Source: Oscillospiraceae bacterium (lineage in GTDB: Bacteria; Bacillota; Clostridia; Oscillospirales; Ruminococcaceae). From it: DNA of 64,000 nt. The notes under the pieces are model-generated. The model did no database searches and was not told the DNA's origin. It saw only the letters and a program-made list of their open reading frames with translations. Shown in pieces: positions 25,262 through 33,257 of the stretch; the stretch's first letter is position 1, and each line of letters opens with the position of its first letter. The stretch spans positions 1-64,000 of the forward strand of contig JAFUWN010000095.1 of the NCBI GenBank assembly GCA_017483465.1, read 5' to 3'. The position numbers were made by a program, and so were the translations under genes.

Positions 25262-25543
25262 ATGATTACAAAAGAAATTTTTATCCGCAAAGCCTCTGTC
25301 GGCCTGATGCCCCGTCCGCTTGTTACTGCATTTGTACAGAAAGCCTATGAATTCAAGTCACATATCTGGATTGAAAAAGAAGATAACCGTGCCGAAGCCC
25401 GGAGTCTGCTGGATATGCTTTCACTCGGCATTCATGACGGCGATCAGATTCTGCTCATTGCTGACGGTGCAGACGAACAGCAGGCCGCCGATGCCTTTTC
25501 TGCCCTTGCCGAAAGTTGCAATACAGAACTTTGTCTTTCCTGA
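25262..25543 (+). CDS. HPr-family protein lacking the phosphorylatable His (Crh-like)
   Basis: A 93-residue paralogue of the HPr encoded 400 bases downstream. The two share VGL..RP, FVQKA/FIQKA, EFKS.IWIEK, SLL..LSLGI and IADGADEQ. The site of His15 in HPr (VGLHARP) is Met here (VGLMPRP, M16), so phosphotransfer from Enzyme I should be impossible. The Ser of the regulatory site is kept (S48, in ARSLLDML). This resembles Bacillus Crh, which is only Ser-phosphorylated and acts in catabolite repression; that role is inference. The start is ATG 25262 (AAGGAG upstream) rather than GTG 25253. It is the last gene of the trmD operon. Confidence 0.88.
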   Translation: MITKEIFIRKASVGLMPRPLVTAFVQKAYEFKSHIWIEKEDNRAEARSLLDMLSLGIHDGDQILLIADGADEQQAADAFSALAESCNTELCLS

Positions 25544-25854
25544 TCACTGTACATTCAGTATTATTATTCCATGCTCTGTCAGAAAAAATAAAACTATGCA
25601 ATCCGCAGTTTATAAAAAAGCTGTAAAAAAATCATACCTGTTCTGTCTGACAGTCTCCGACAGGATTCCGGATTTTTTATTGCACTCTGCACAGAATTTT
25701 ATGTTGAATTTTGTTCGATACAGACAGTATATTTCACAGTCTTCTTTATAAAATCTATTTGTGATTATATACAAAGACTAAGGCTTTATTCCGGCTTTGA
25801 TTTTAACAATGCGTAGAATTTTTCCGATTTTTGTCTTGATATTTGAAAAAACAG
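25544..25854. other. Intergenic region between the HPr paralogues
   Basis: About 310 AT-rich bases. A weak imperfect hairpin near 25639-25675 followed by T6 could terminate the trmD operon. No coding frame with a ribosome site and no recognisable RNA was seen. The ptsH promoter follows at 25855. Confidence 0.4.
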
Positions 25855-25883
25855 TTGACGAAATCTGTTTTTGCATGTATAAT
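25855..25883 (+). promoter_or_regulatory. Promoter of ptsH
   Basis: TTGACG (25855-25860), 17-base spacer, TATAAT (25878-25883). It gives a leader of about 55 nt. Confidence 0.75.
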
Positions 25884-25943
25884 AACAGTATGCAGAGATA
25901 AATCTAAACACTGTAATAATATGCAAAGATGGGAGAGTTTGAT

Positions 25944-26216
25944 ATGTTTGTAAAAGATGTCACAGTTCAGAATCAGGTAGGTCTGCACGCAAGACCGGCT
26001 ACGTTCTTCATCCAGAAGGCGAATGAATTCAAGTCCTCTATCTGGATTGAAAAGAAAGAACGCCGTGTGAATGCCAAGAGCCTGCTCGGTATTCTGTCAC
26101 TGGGTATTGTCGGCGGTACACAGATTCGTATTATTGCTGACGGTGCTGATGAACAGGCAGCTGTTGAAGCTCTGGTAGAACTCGTAGAGAGCGGTTTCAG
26201 CGACGATAACAGATAA
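25944..26216 (+). CDS. ptsH: Phosphocarrier protein HPr
   Basis: A 90-residue HPr. With ATG 25944 as start, the Enzyme I phosphorylation site is exactly H15 (GLHARPA) and the HPr-kinase site exactly S46 (AKSLLG), which supports this start over ATG 25929. GGGAGAG lies upstream. Cytosolic phosphocarrier of the PTS and, when Ser-phosphorylated, a CcpA cofactor in Firmicutes. It is monocistronic, with its own promoter and terminator; ptsI is not adjacent. It is the intact counterpart of the His-less paralogue at 25262-25543. Confidence 0.95.
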   Translation: MFVKDVTVQNQVGLHARPATFFIQKANEFKSSIWIEKKERRVNAKSLLGILSLGIVGGTQIRIIADGADEQAAVEALVELVESGFSDDNR

Positions 26217-26238
26217 AAATCAAGCAACATATCCAATC

Positions 26239-26265
26239 GGGCTGCCGTCTGGCAGCCCTTTTTTT
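26239..26265 (+). terminator. Terminator of ptsH
   Basis: A perfect 8-bp GC-rich stem, GGGCTGCC (26239-26246) with GGCAGCCC (26251-26258), then T7. It overlaps the last codon of the convergent spoIVB-like gene. Confidence 0.9.
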
Positions 26266-27433
26266 AATCCTGATGATGATACATGCTCTCTGCAAAAACA
26301 GCATAGCCTGTGGAAGGGTCATTGACAAATACATGTGTGACGGCTCCGATCAGTCTACCGTTCTGGAGAATCGGACTGCCGCTCATCCCCTGCACAATAC
26401 CGCCGGTACAAGCAAGCAGTTCTTCATCTGTGACTTTAATAATCATATTCTGGGTTTCGTCAGTATAATCCAGAGCCGTGATCTGAACGGTATAGGGTTT
26501 CGGCTCACAGCCCTGTACTGTGGTAAGAATGACGGCTTCACCGAGTGTGATTTCCTGTTTCAGCCCCATCGGAACAGCCGGAAAATCTGTCATCGGTTCG
26601 CTCAGACGGCCGAAAATGCCTGTTTCCTGATTGCTTTGCAGAATCCCGATAGGATTTTCCGAAGCAAAATAGCCCTGTAACTGTCCGGGAGCTCCGGCCT
26701 GTCCCCGGATGGCTCCGCTGATGGTGACTTTATCTGCCGTTCCGCTTCCGAGCGGGATGACTTCACCTGTATCCGGGTCACAGATCGGATGGCCTAAACC
26801 GCCGAAATCTCCGGTTGCAGGATTATAATACGTCATTGTGCCGATTCCGGCAGTACTGTCACGCACCCACAAGCCTGTCTGCCAGCACTGTGCTTCAAGA
26901 GAATATTCCGGCTGCAATGTGAGCGTCAGAGAATCGTCATTGCGTTTGATTGTCAAATGCAGAACTTCACCGCCGGAATCTTCTACAAGAGTCCGGAAAT
27001 CCTGCGAGGAAGTCAGCAGAGTTTCATTGACGGCTGTAATCATATCGCCCTCATGAATTCCGGCCGATACTGCCGGACAGCATTCGCCGGAAGCAGCGGC
27101 CACTTCTCCGAAGCCGATGACCATAATGCCGTCCATCAGCATTCTGATGCCGAACGGCTGGCCGCACGGTACGAGCATCACTTCTTCCGAGGGCTGTACC
27201 GCTACTTCTTTGACCGGAAAAATGCCGAATAATTTCAGCTGTGCCGGAGAGACTGCAATATCTGATTCCGGTATTTCGGCCACACAATGAGAGACTTCCA
27301 GTGTTTCTCCGTGCCGTACATAATAAAAATCTGCCAGATGTCCGGCATGATAAAAGGCACTGTATACCGGGCAGATACAGAACATTGCTGTCAGCGAGAG
27401 CATTCCGGATCTGATGATTCTGTGAATTTTCAT
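26264..27433 (-). CDS. spoIVB: SpoIVB-type serine peptidase (S55) with PDZ domain
   Basis: A 389-residue protein with an N-terminal membrane or signal segment (about 8-28). A PDZ domain follows (about 95-180; SAGIHEGDMITAVNE). The S55 peptidase domain has the catalytic His in GGLGHPICD and the catalytic Ser in GIVQGMSGSPILQNG, followed by GAVTHVFVND. In spore formers SpoIVB is secreted from the forespore and triggers pro-sigma-K processing. Ribosome site AGGTGA. No other sporulation gene lies in the window, so whether this organism sporulates cannot be told from here. Confidence 0.88.
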   Translation of the reverse strand: MKIHRIIRSGMLSLTAMFCICPVYSAFYHAGHLADFYYVRHGETLEVSHCVAEIPESDIAVSPAQLKLFGIFPVKEVAVQPSEEVMLVPCGQPFGIRMLMDGIMVIGFGEVAAASGECCPAVSAGIHEGDMITAVNETLLTSSQDFRTLVEDSGGEVLHLTIKRNDDSLTLTLQPEYSLEAQCWQTGLWVRDSTAGIGTMTYYNPATGDFGGLGHPICDPDTGEVIPLGSGTADKVTISGAIRGQAGAPGQLQGYFASENPIGILQSNQETGIFGRLSEPMTDFPAVPMGLKQEITLGEAVILTTVQGCEPKPYTVQITALDYTDETQNMIIKVTDEELLACTGGIVQGMSGSPILQNGRLIGAVTHVFVNDPSTGYAVFAESMYHHQD

Positions 27434-27529
27434 GATTCACCTGCTTTCTGTGCATGATGCTGCACAGAATTAGTATCGCCGGATTTCTCCTGATTTATCA
27501 GAGAAAATAAAATACAGAAGGGGAAATTT

Positions 27530-28060
27530 ATGAAAAAATTCATTGAACGGGACTGTAAAATTTTACTGGAAATTATCATGCTGTGTCTGGGTATCAAATC
27601 CGAATGTATGGCAATACTGTCGGCAGCCGGGTGGCGTTACAATGTCCGGCAGGGAAATTATCCGGAACTTTTAGGAGTTTACAGTTTCTGGATGTTTCTG
27701 GGAGCAGGACTGATTTTACTCAGTATGATTCTGTGTATGCTGGGAAAAAAAGCCAGATTTTATAAATTGAATTTTATTTCTGCGGTTTTCAGTATCTCCG
27801 GTTTGATCTCCTGTATGACGGTCTTATCAAAATTCTGTGTTTATGCCGATCAGAATTTCTCCGGTATTGGAGATTCTATGAAGCCTGTCAGCGAACTGTA
27901 CCGTGACAGAATCTCTCCGGTTATTGTACCCGTAATTTTAATCCTGATTCTTTCTATATGGAATTTTATAAACAGCCGTGAATACCGGATTGAGCTGAAA
28001 CAGAAAAGACTTGCCGAACTCAATGCTGAAGCTCCGAAAATTATTTCCGAAGATGATTAG
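27530..28060 (+). CDS. Membrane protein of unknown function
   Basis: A 176-residue protein with about four predicted membrane helices (about 12-30, 50-72, 78-100 and 128-148) and a charged cytoplasmic C-terminal tail. I do not recognise the family. The start has GAAGGGG upstream. It lies divergently from the spoIVB gene and ahead of the LRR-dockerin gene, which has its own promoter, so it appears monocistronic. Confidence 0.6.
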   Translation: MKKFIERDCKILLEIIMLCLGIKSECMAILSAAGWRYNVRQGNYPELLGVYSFWMFLGAGLILLSMILCMLGKKARFYKLNFISAVFSISGLISCMTVLSKFCVYADQNFSGIGDSMKPVSELYRDRISPVIVPVILILILSIWNFINSREYRIELKQKRLAELNAEAPKIISEDD

Positions 28061-28078
28061 TTTTTTTTACCGAAATGC

Positions 28079-28108
28079 TTGACAAATGTGTATTCGATAC
28101 TGTATAAT
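28079..28108 (+). promoter_or_regulatory. Promoter of the LRR-dockerin gene
   Basis: TTGACA (28079-28084), 18-base spacer, TATAAT (28103-28108), with a leader of about 80 nt that is AT-rich. Confidence 0.65.
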
Positions 28109-28195
28109 AATATTATAATTTATAAATTCCGCAGAGGGGCAGAATTTATAAAAAATTAAAAAAATACTATTTTTTAGAGAGGCAGGTTTTTTACT

Positions 28196-30073
28196 ATGAA
28201 GCTCAACAGAATCTCCGCCGGTGTACTTGCGTTTGCACTGGTACTCGCCGGAAACGCTCCGGCCGTAGCTCAGTCCGGTATTATCGAACCGCTGACCGCT
28301 CAGGCTATGGCAGCCGCTGTGGAATCCAACTGGGATATTAAAAAATATTACGAAGTCGGTGATTTCACAATCCAGTATGTACAGTCCGGTTATGTCCAGA
28401 TCATCAAATGCAATAACACTACGGCTGAAGAAATCGTCATTCCGGAAACGATGAATGACGGCAATACTGATTTTCCTGTAAAAGTGCTCTATGCACAGTC
28501 TTTTCAGGAATGCCAGCTCAAAAAAGTAACAATTCCGGACAGTGTGATCAAGATCGGCTCTTATGCATTCTGCAACTGCACTAACTTAGAAGAAATTGTC
28601 GGCATGAACGGTGTGGAAAATATTTCCGAAGCCGCTTTTGAAAGCTGTACATCCCTGAAAGAAATCCATCTTCCCGACACTCTGACAACCATCGGCACAG
28701 AGGCCTTTGCATTCTGTACTTCCCTGACAGAAGCTACCATTCCGGCCAGTGTCACAACTATGAGTACTTATCTGTTTACGACCTGTACAAATCTGAAAAC
28801 TCTGACATTCAGCGAGGGGATTACTTTTATTCCGGATAAAGTGGCTTATCAGTGCAGTGCTCTGAAAACAGTGAATATTCCGTCTACTGTGACGAAAATC
28901 CGTGACCATGCCTTTGAACTCTCTGCAATTGAAGAAATCACCATTCCGGATACTGTCAAGGCCATCGGTGAGGGTGCATTCAATAACTGCTTATATCTCA
29001 AGACTGCTGTCTTATCTTCCGGCATGGAAAATGTAGAAGTCGAATTGTTCAAAGACTGTCATTCTCTTGAAAACGTGACAATTCCGGACAGTATCACCAG
29101 AATCAGAAGAAATGCTTTCAACGGCTGTGATTCTCTCAAGACTCTCACAATTCCGGAATCTGTCACCAGAATCGAAAGCTATGCTTTCTATGGCTGTGAA
29201 TCGCTCGAAACGGTGAATATTCCGGCTGCGATTACTTCTATTGATGAATATACATTCTGCAAGTGCAGAAAGCTGAATCCGGTTACTCTGCCGGCAAATC
29301 TTGAAAAGATCGGTGTCTATGCGTTCTATGACTGCGAATCTCTTGAAAGCATTACAATTCCGGCAAGTGTGGAATCCATCGGAAGCTATGCATTCTATGA
29401 CTGCACAGCTCTGAAAACCGCTCTCTTTGAAGGCTCTATGAGTGAATTAGGAATCTGGAGTTTCGCCGGCTGTACGGCTCTGACAGAAATTCAGCTTCCT
29501 GAAGGTCTGGAAAAACTCAGCAATCATATTTTATACAGATGTGAAGCTCTTGAAACTCTTGATATTCCGGAAACTGTCACAGCAATTGATGGCTATGCCT
29601 TAGCAGGCTGTTCTTCTCTGACAGAAGTGGATATTCCGGCAAGTGTTGAAAAAGTCGGTGAATATGCAATCGGCTACGGCGAAGGCGTTCTGCCGGTTGT
29701 TGATGAAAATATCAGTATCGTCAGCGAATCCCCTGCTGTACAGGAATTCTGCAAGGACAATGAAGTTGTCATCAACGGCAGCGGCCCTGTTAAGCCGGAA
29801 ACAGTGGATGCCGATACCCTTCATGATTATCTGCACGGCAAAAAGCCGATTACAGAAGCTCAGTTCAAGGGTGCGGATGTCAACGGCGACGGCATTGTAA
29901 ATATCTATGACTTGTTAGCTATGAAATGGGCTGCTCCTGCTGTTCCGGAAGAAGAGACGACAGAAGAAACCGCTCCTCCGGAAGAATTTGAAACAGAAGC
30001 AGATTCTATCGCTCCGGAAACCATGCCTGATGCTGAAATTACTGATCCTACTGCCCCTGCAGAAGAATCTTAA
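28196..30073 (+). CDS. Secreted BspA-type leucine-rich-repeat protein with partial dockerin
   Basis: A 625-residue exported protein. A signal peptide (about 1-26, ending APAVAQ) precedes a short region and then about 15 LRR_5 (BspA/TpLRR) repeats of roughly 23 residues (about 90-500), with the pattern AFxxCxxLxxxxIPxxVxxI. Such domains form a solenoid used for binding. The C-terminal part (about 535-580) looks like a dockerin in which only the second half-repeat, DVNGDGIVNIYDLLAMKW, is canonical; the first half is degenerate. An acidic Glu/Thr/Pro tail ends the protein. Likely a surface or cellulosome-linked adhesin (inference). Terminator at 30091. Confidence 0.82.
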   Translation: MKLNRISAGVLAFALVLAGNAPAVAQSGIIEPLTAQAMAAAVESNWDIKKYYEVGDFTIQYVQSGYVQIIKCNNTTAEEIVIPETMNDGNTDFPVKVLYAQSFQECQLKKVTIPDSVIKIGSYAFCNCTNLEEIVGMNGVENISEAAFESCTSLKEIHLPDTLTTIGTEAFAFCTSLTEATIPASVTTMSTYLFTTCTNLKTLTFSEGITFIPDKVAYQCSALKTVNIPSTVTKIRDHAFELSAIEEITIPDTVKAIGEGAFNNCLYLKTAVLSSGMENVEVELFKDCHSLENVTIPDSITRIRRNAFNGCDSLKTLTIPESVTRIESYAFYGCESLETVNIPAAITSIDEYTFCKCRKLNPVTLPANLEKIGVYAFYDCESLESITIPASVESIGSYAFYDCTALKTALFEGSMSELGIWSFAGCTALTEIQLPEGLEKLSNHILYRCEALETLDIPETVTAIDGYALAGCSSLTEVDIPASVEKVGEYAIGYGEGVLPVVDENISIVSESPAVQEFCKDNEVVINGSGPVKPETVDADTLHDYLHGKKPITEAQFKGADVNGDGIVNIYDLLAMKWAAPAVPEEETTEETAPPEEFETEADSIAPETMPDAEITDPTAPAEES

Positions 30074-30090
30074 TGAAATTGATTATTGAA

Positions 30091-30123
30091 AAAGAAGCTG
30101 CCCTCTGCGGCGGCTTCTTTTTG
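30091..30123 (+). terminator. Terminator of the LRR-dockerin gene
   Basis: An AAGAAGCTGCC/GGCGGCTTCTT stem (one G-T pair), loop of about 6, and a T-run at 30118-30122. The next ribosome site lies directly behind it. Confidence 0.75.
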
Positions 30124-30138
30124 TGCGGAGGTGATTCC

Positions 30139-30858
30139 ATGAATTTTAAACAAGAACCGATCGGAGAAACTATTTTTGTCTGTACCTCTCAGGAACACAG
30201 ATTCGGCACGGATGCCTTTTTATTAACCTATTTTTCAAAATATAAGCAGAAAGATACCGTCTGCGAATTCGGAACGGGCTGCGGGATTATTCCCCTGCTG
30301 ATGCAGAAATCCCGTCCGCCGAAGCTGATCTATGCGATTGATATTCAGGAACAGGCGATTGCACAGCTCAGAGCCGGAATCGAATTAAGTCATGCTGAAC
30401 ATATTATTCCGGTCTGCTGTGATCTGAAAGAATTCCGTCCGGACAGAAATGATTTTGATTTAGTGATCTGTAATCCGCCGTATCAGCCCTGCGGTTCCGG
30501 CTTCGAGGCCGGTCTCGAAGCCCAGAGAATCGCTCGTCATGGCGTGTTCTGTACGCCGGAGGATATTTGTCAGAAAGCATCGGAATTATTAAAATCCGGA
30601 GGCAGACTCTGTATCTGCGGCCGTCCGGAACGGCTTCCGGATTATATCTGTGCTATGCGTGAGGCTCGCACAGAACCGAAACGCCTGCAATTCGTCTCAC
30701 GAACCGCTCAGGATATGCCTTGGCTGTTCCTGCTCGAAGGCAGAAAAGACGGAAAAAGATTTCTCCAGATGGAAAAGCCTTTTATCATGTATGAAAACGG
30801 AATCCTGACCGAACAGGCTCAGGCATTATATCAGAATCAGAAAGGAGCATCCGCATGA
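30139..30858 (+). CDS. tRNA1(Val) (adenine-37-N6)-methyltransferase-like protein (TrmN6/YfiC)
   Basis: A 239-residue Rossmann-fold SAM-dependent methyltransferase. The SAM motif is CEFGTGCGIIPLLM and the N6-adenine catalytic motif is NPPY (in DLVICNPPYQPCG). The family methylates A37 of tRNA-Val or related targets. I start at ATG 30139 with CGGAGGTG upstream; the frame is open back to 30073 through the preceding terminator, which is not coding. It overlaps rsmI by four bases (ATGA), a pair often seen together in Firmicutes. Confidence 0.85.
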   Translation: MNFKQEPIGETIFVCTSQEHRFGTDAFLLTYFSKYKQKDTVCEFGTGCGIIPLLMQKSRPPKLIYAIDIQEQAIAQLRAGIELSHAEHIIPVCCDLKEFRPDRNDFDLVICNPPYQPCGSGFEAGLEAQRIARHGVFCTPEDICQKASELLKSGGRLCICGRPERLPDYICAMREARTEPKRLQFVSRTAQDMPWLFLLEGRKDGKRFLQMEKPFIMYENGILTEQAQALYQNQKGASA

Positions 30859-31688
30859 GCGGTATTTTATATGTCACAGGCACTCCCATCGGAAATTTAG
30901 AAGATATAACTCTCAGACAACTCAGGATTCTACAGGAAGTCGATTTTATCGCTGCTGAAGATACTCGTGTCACCAGAAAATTATTAACACATTTCGAGAT
31001 AAAAACAGAATTAGTCAGCTGTCATGAGCACAGTTCTGATTCTGTCATAAATCATATTGCCGATCGCATTCAGGCCGGCGAGAACTGTGCAGTTGTAACC
31101 GATGCCGGAATGCCCTGTATCTCCGACCCCGGAGAAGAATTAGTCAGAATCTGCCGTGAAAGAAATATTTCTGTACAGGCCGTTCCGGGGCCTAGTGCCG
31201 TGATTACGGCTCTGGCAGTCAGCGGAGCCGAAGTAAAACAATTTGTATTCTATGGTTTTCTGCCTGTCGAGAAGAAAGCCCGTGCCGGAATGCTCGAAAA
31301 TCTGAAATCCGAATCCAGAACCGCTGTTCTTTATGAAGCACCTCATAAGCTCTGTAAAACGCTTGCTGATCTGGCTGAAATCTCTGAAACTTCCAGAATG
31401 ATTTCTCTCTGCCGGGAGCTGACAAAAATTCATGAAGAAGTTCTCCGGATGACGATTTCCGAAGCGGTTCAGTATTATTCAGAAAAAGAACCTAAAGGCG
31501 AATTTGTTCTTGTTCTGGACGGCATTCCGGAACAGGAAGAAGCTTTCACGCTCGAAGATGCCGTTATTCTTGCCGAACGGTATCTTTCTCAGAATATGAG
31601 CAGTTCTGCGGCGGCGAAACTTGCTGCCAAAGAAACAGGGATTCCGAAAAATCAGATCTATCAGGCAATGCATACAGGAAATAGCTGA
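30855..31688 (+). CDS. rsmI: 16S rRNA (cytidine-1402-2'-O)-methyltransferase RsmI
   Basis: A 277-residue tetrapyrrole-methylase-fold enzyme that methylates C1402 of 16S rRNA at the ribose. Typical stretches are YVTGTPIGNLEDITLR, AAEDTRVTRKLL, TDAGMPCISDPGEELV and VPGPSAVITALAVSG. Length is normal. The start overlaps the upstream tRNA methyltransferase gene. Nothing atypical seen. Confidence 0.94.
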   Translation: MSGILYVTGTPIGNLEDITLRQLRILQEVDFIAAEDTRVTRKLLTHFEIKTELVSCHEHSSDSVINHIADRIQAGENCAVVTDAGMPCISDPGEELVRICRERNISVQAVPGPSAVITALAVSGAEVKQFVFYGFLPVEKKARAGMLENLKSESRTAVLYEAPHKLCKTLADLAEISETSRMISLCRELTKIHEEVLRMTISEAVQYYSEKEPKGEFVLVLDGIPEQEEAFTLEDAVILAERYLSQNMSSSAAAKLAAKETGIPKNQIYQAMHTGNS

Positions 31689-31705
31689 CATTCCCCAAAA
31701 CAGAG

Positions 31706-31734
31706 TTGACAAACCGGAAATTCTATTGTATAAT
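31706..31734 (+). promoter_or_regulatory. Promoter of the amidase-queH pair
   Basis: TTGACA (31706-31711), 17-base spacer, TATAAT (31729-31734), about 60 bases before the amidase start. Confidence 0.7.
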
Positions 31735-31793
31735 AAATCTATATGCTTTTGATCATGCAGTTTAACTGACTCTAAATTCAAAAGAGGTGGAAT

Positions 31794-32606
31794 ATGCAGA
31801 AAAAAGAAACCTGGAGAGACCTTCGCAGACGTGCCAGATGGGACAGATTAATCGGTGCCGGTGCGGTTCTGTTCCTGCTGATCATTCTGATCATCAGCAG
31901 TATCAGTTCCTGTGCGAAAAAAAATAAAACTCCGGCCGAACCTGTTGTATTGGAAACCGATCTGCCTGAAACTCAGCCCACTACAGAAGAAATAATTGAT
32001 AATTCCAAAGCCGTTTTTCTCAGCCCGTCCACGCAGGAGGATAACCGCTATGCCTGTGACAGTACTGTCAGTGAAGAAGATGCCATGTGGATTGTTGCCA
32101 GAAAAGTCAAGCAAATGCTCGAAAATGACGGTATCACTGTCTACATATGCGGTGAAGATGACAGCGTTCCGGCCAAAGTAAAACAGGGCAATCATCTCAA
32201 ATGCGGTGCTTATGTCGCAATTCACAGCAATTCCAGCGGTGAATCCGGCACCGGTCAGGGAACGGAATGTTTCTATAATACAGAAATTTCCGGCAGTCTG
32301 GCTCTGGCAGAAAGTGTCTATAACCGTGTTGCGGAAGTAACTCCGACTGATGACAGAGGTCTGAAAGATCAGTATCAGCGTGATTTATATGAAATTTTCA
32401 ATAATATCAGTCCGTGCTGTCTGGTAGAAGTCGAATTTCATGATAATCTTACTACTTCACGCTGGATTCTGAATCATACGGATGATCTGGCTCAGGCAAT
32501 CGCTGACGGAATTGAAGCTTATCTGGAAAATGCTCAGTATAGTTCCAGTAACCTGACTGATGTCACAGAACCCAGTATTGATGAAAATTATGCAGGAGAT
32601 CACTGA
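31794..32606 (+). CDS. Membrane-anchored N-acetylmuramoyl-L-alanine amidase-like protein (Amidase_3)
   Basis: A 270-residue protein with a basic cytoplasmic start, one membrane helix (about 19-40, ending ISSC, which could be a lipobox), a short linker, and an Amidase_3 domain (about 70-255). The second zinc His (VAIHSNSS) and final Glu (LVEVEFHDN) are in place. The usual first His motif (DPGHGG) is replaced by LSPSTQED. Variants with SPS-Q in this position exist among clostridial amidases, so activity is uncertain rather than excluded. It probably cuts or binds peptidoglycan at the membrane. It is followed two bases later by queH. Confidence 0.78.
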   Translation: MQKKETWRDLRRRARWDRLIGAGAVLFLLIILIISSISSCAKKNKTPAEPVVLETDLPETQPTTEEIIDNSKAVFLSPSTQEDNRYACDSTVSEEDAMWIVARKVKQMLENDGITVYICGEDDSVPAKVKQGNHLKCGAYVAIHSNSSGESGTGQGTECFYNTEISGSLALAESVYNRVAEVTPTDDRGLKDQYQRDLYEIFNNISPCCLVEVEFHDNLTTSRWILNHTDDLAQAIADGIEAYLENAQYSSSNLTDVTEPSIDENYAGDH

Positions 32607-32608
32607 TC

Positions 32609-33238
32609 ATGCAGAAACGAAATTATGAAACCGAAATGCAGGAGATTCTGAATCAGCAGAAACCCTCACTGTTATTACATGCCTGCTGTGCACCGTGTTC
32701 GAGTGCGTGTCTGGAGAAAATCGCTCAGAAAGCAGAGATCAAGATTTATTTTTATAATCCGAATATTATTCCGGAGCAGGAATATCAATACAGATTATCA
32801 GAATTAAAAAGATTTGTACAGGAATTTCCTCCGGCCTGCGGAATCGAAATCATAGAAGGCGATTATGAACCGGAGAAATTTCTTGCTTTTGCACAGGAAT
32901 TCCCTGACGAACCGGAAAGAGGAATCCGCTGTCAGAAATGTATTGCAATGCGATTAGAAAAAACAGCTCAGAAAGCTCTTGCAATACAGGCCGATTATTT
33001 CGCTACGACTCTGACGCTCAGTCCGCATAAAGATGCGGAATTTATCAATACTGCAGGGTTTCAGATTGCAGAGCAGACCGGAATTGCCTGGCTTCCGAGC
33101 GATTTCAAGAAAAAAGAGGGCTATAAGCGATCTATTGAATTATCCCGTGAGTATTGCTTATATCGGCAGGATTTCTGCGGATGTCCATTTTCTAAGAAAA
33201 ACAGAGAACTCGAAAAATTACAGGAAGGAACTCCCTGA
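32609..33238 (+). CDS. queH: Epoxyqueuosine reductase QueH
   Basis: A 209-residue DUF208-family iron-sulfur enzyme that does the last step of queuosine synthesis in tRNA, replacing QueG in many anaerobes. The metal-site cysteines are in HACCAPC (C26, C27, C30) near the start, with the RCQKC and DFCGCPFS motifs downstream, and TTLTLSPHKD between them. Length is typical. It is translated just after the amidase gene, and its stop codon overlaps the terminator shared with the convergent lipoprotein gene. Confidence 0.92.
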   Translation: MQKRNYETEMQEILNQQKPSLLLHACCAPCSSACLEKIAQKAEIKIYFYNPNIIPEQEYQYRLSELKRFVQEFPPACGIEIIEGDYEPEKFLAFAQEFPDEPERGIRCQKCIAMRLEKTAQKALAIQADYFATTLTLSPHKDAEFINTAGFQIAEQTGIAWLPSDFKKKEGYKRSIELSREYCLYRQDFCGCPFSKKNRELEKLQEGTP

Positions 33239-33257
33239 TTTTTATCAGGGAGTTTTG
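33229..33257. terminator. Shared terminator of converging genes
   Basis: A perfect 10-bp stem, AACTCCCTGA (33229-33238) with TCAGGGAGTT (33245-33254), and a T-rich loop. It spans both stop codons of queH and the convergent lipoprotein gene. Confidence 0.75.

Noticed and set aside
30073..30138. In-frame extension of the tRNA methyltransferase gene
   Set aside because: It runs through the terminator hairpin of the preceding gene; ATG 30139 has its own good ribosome site.
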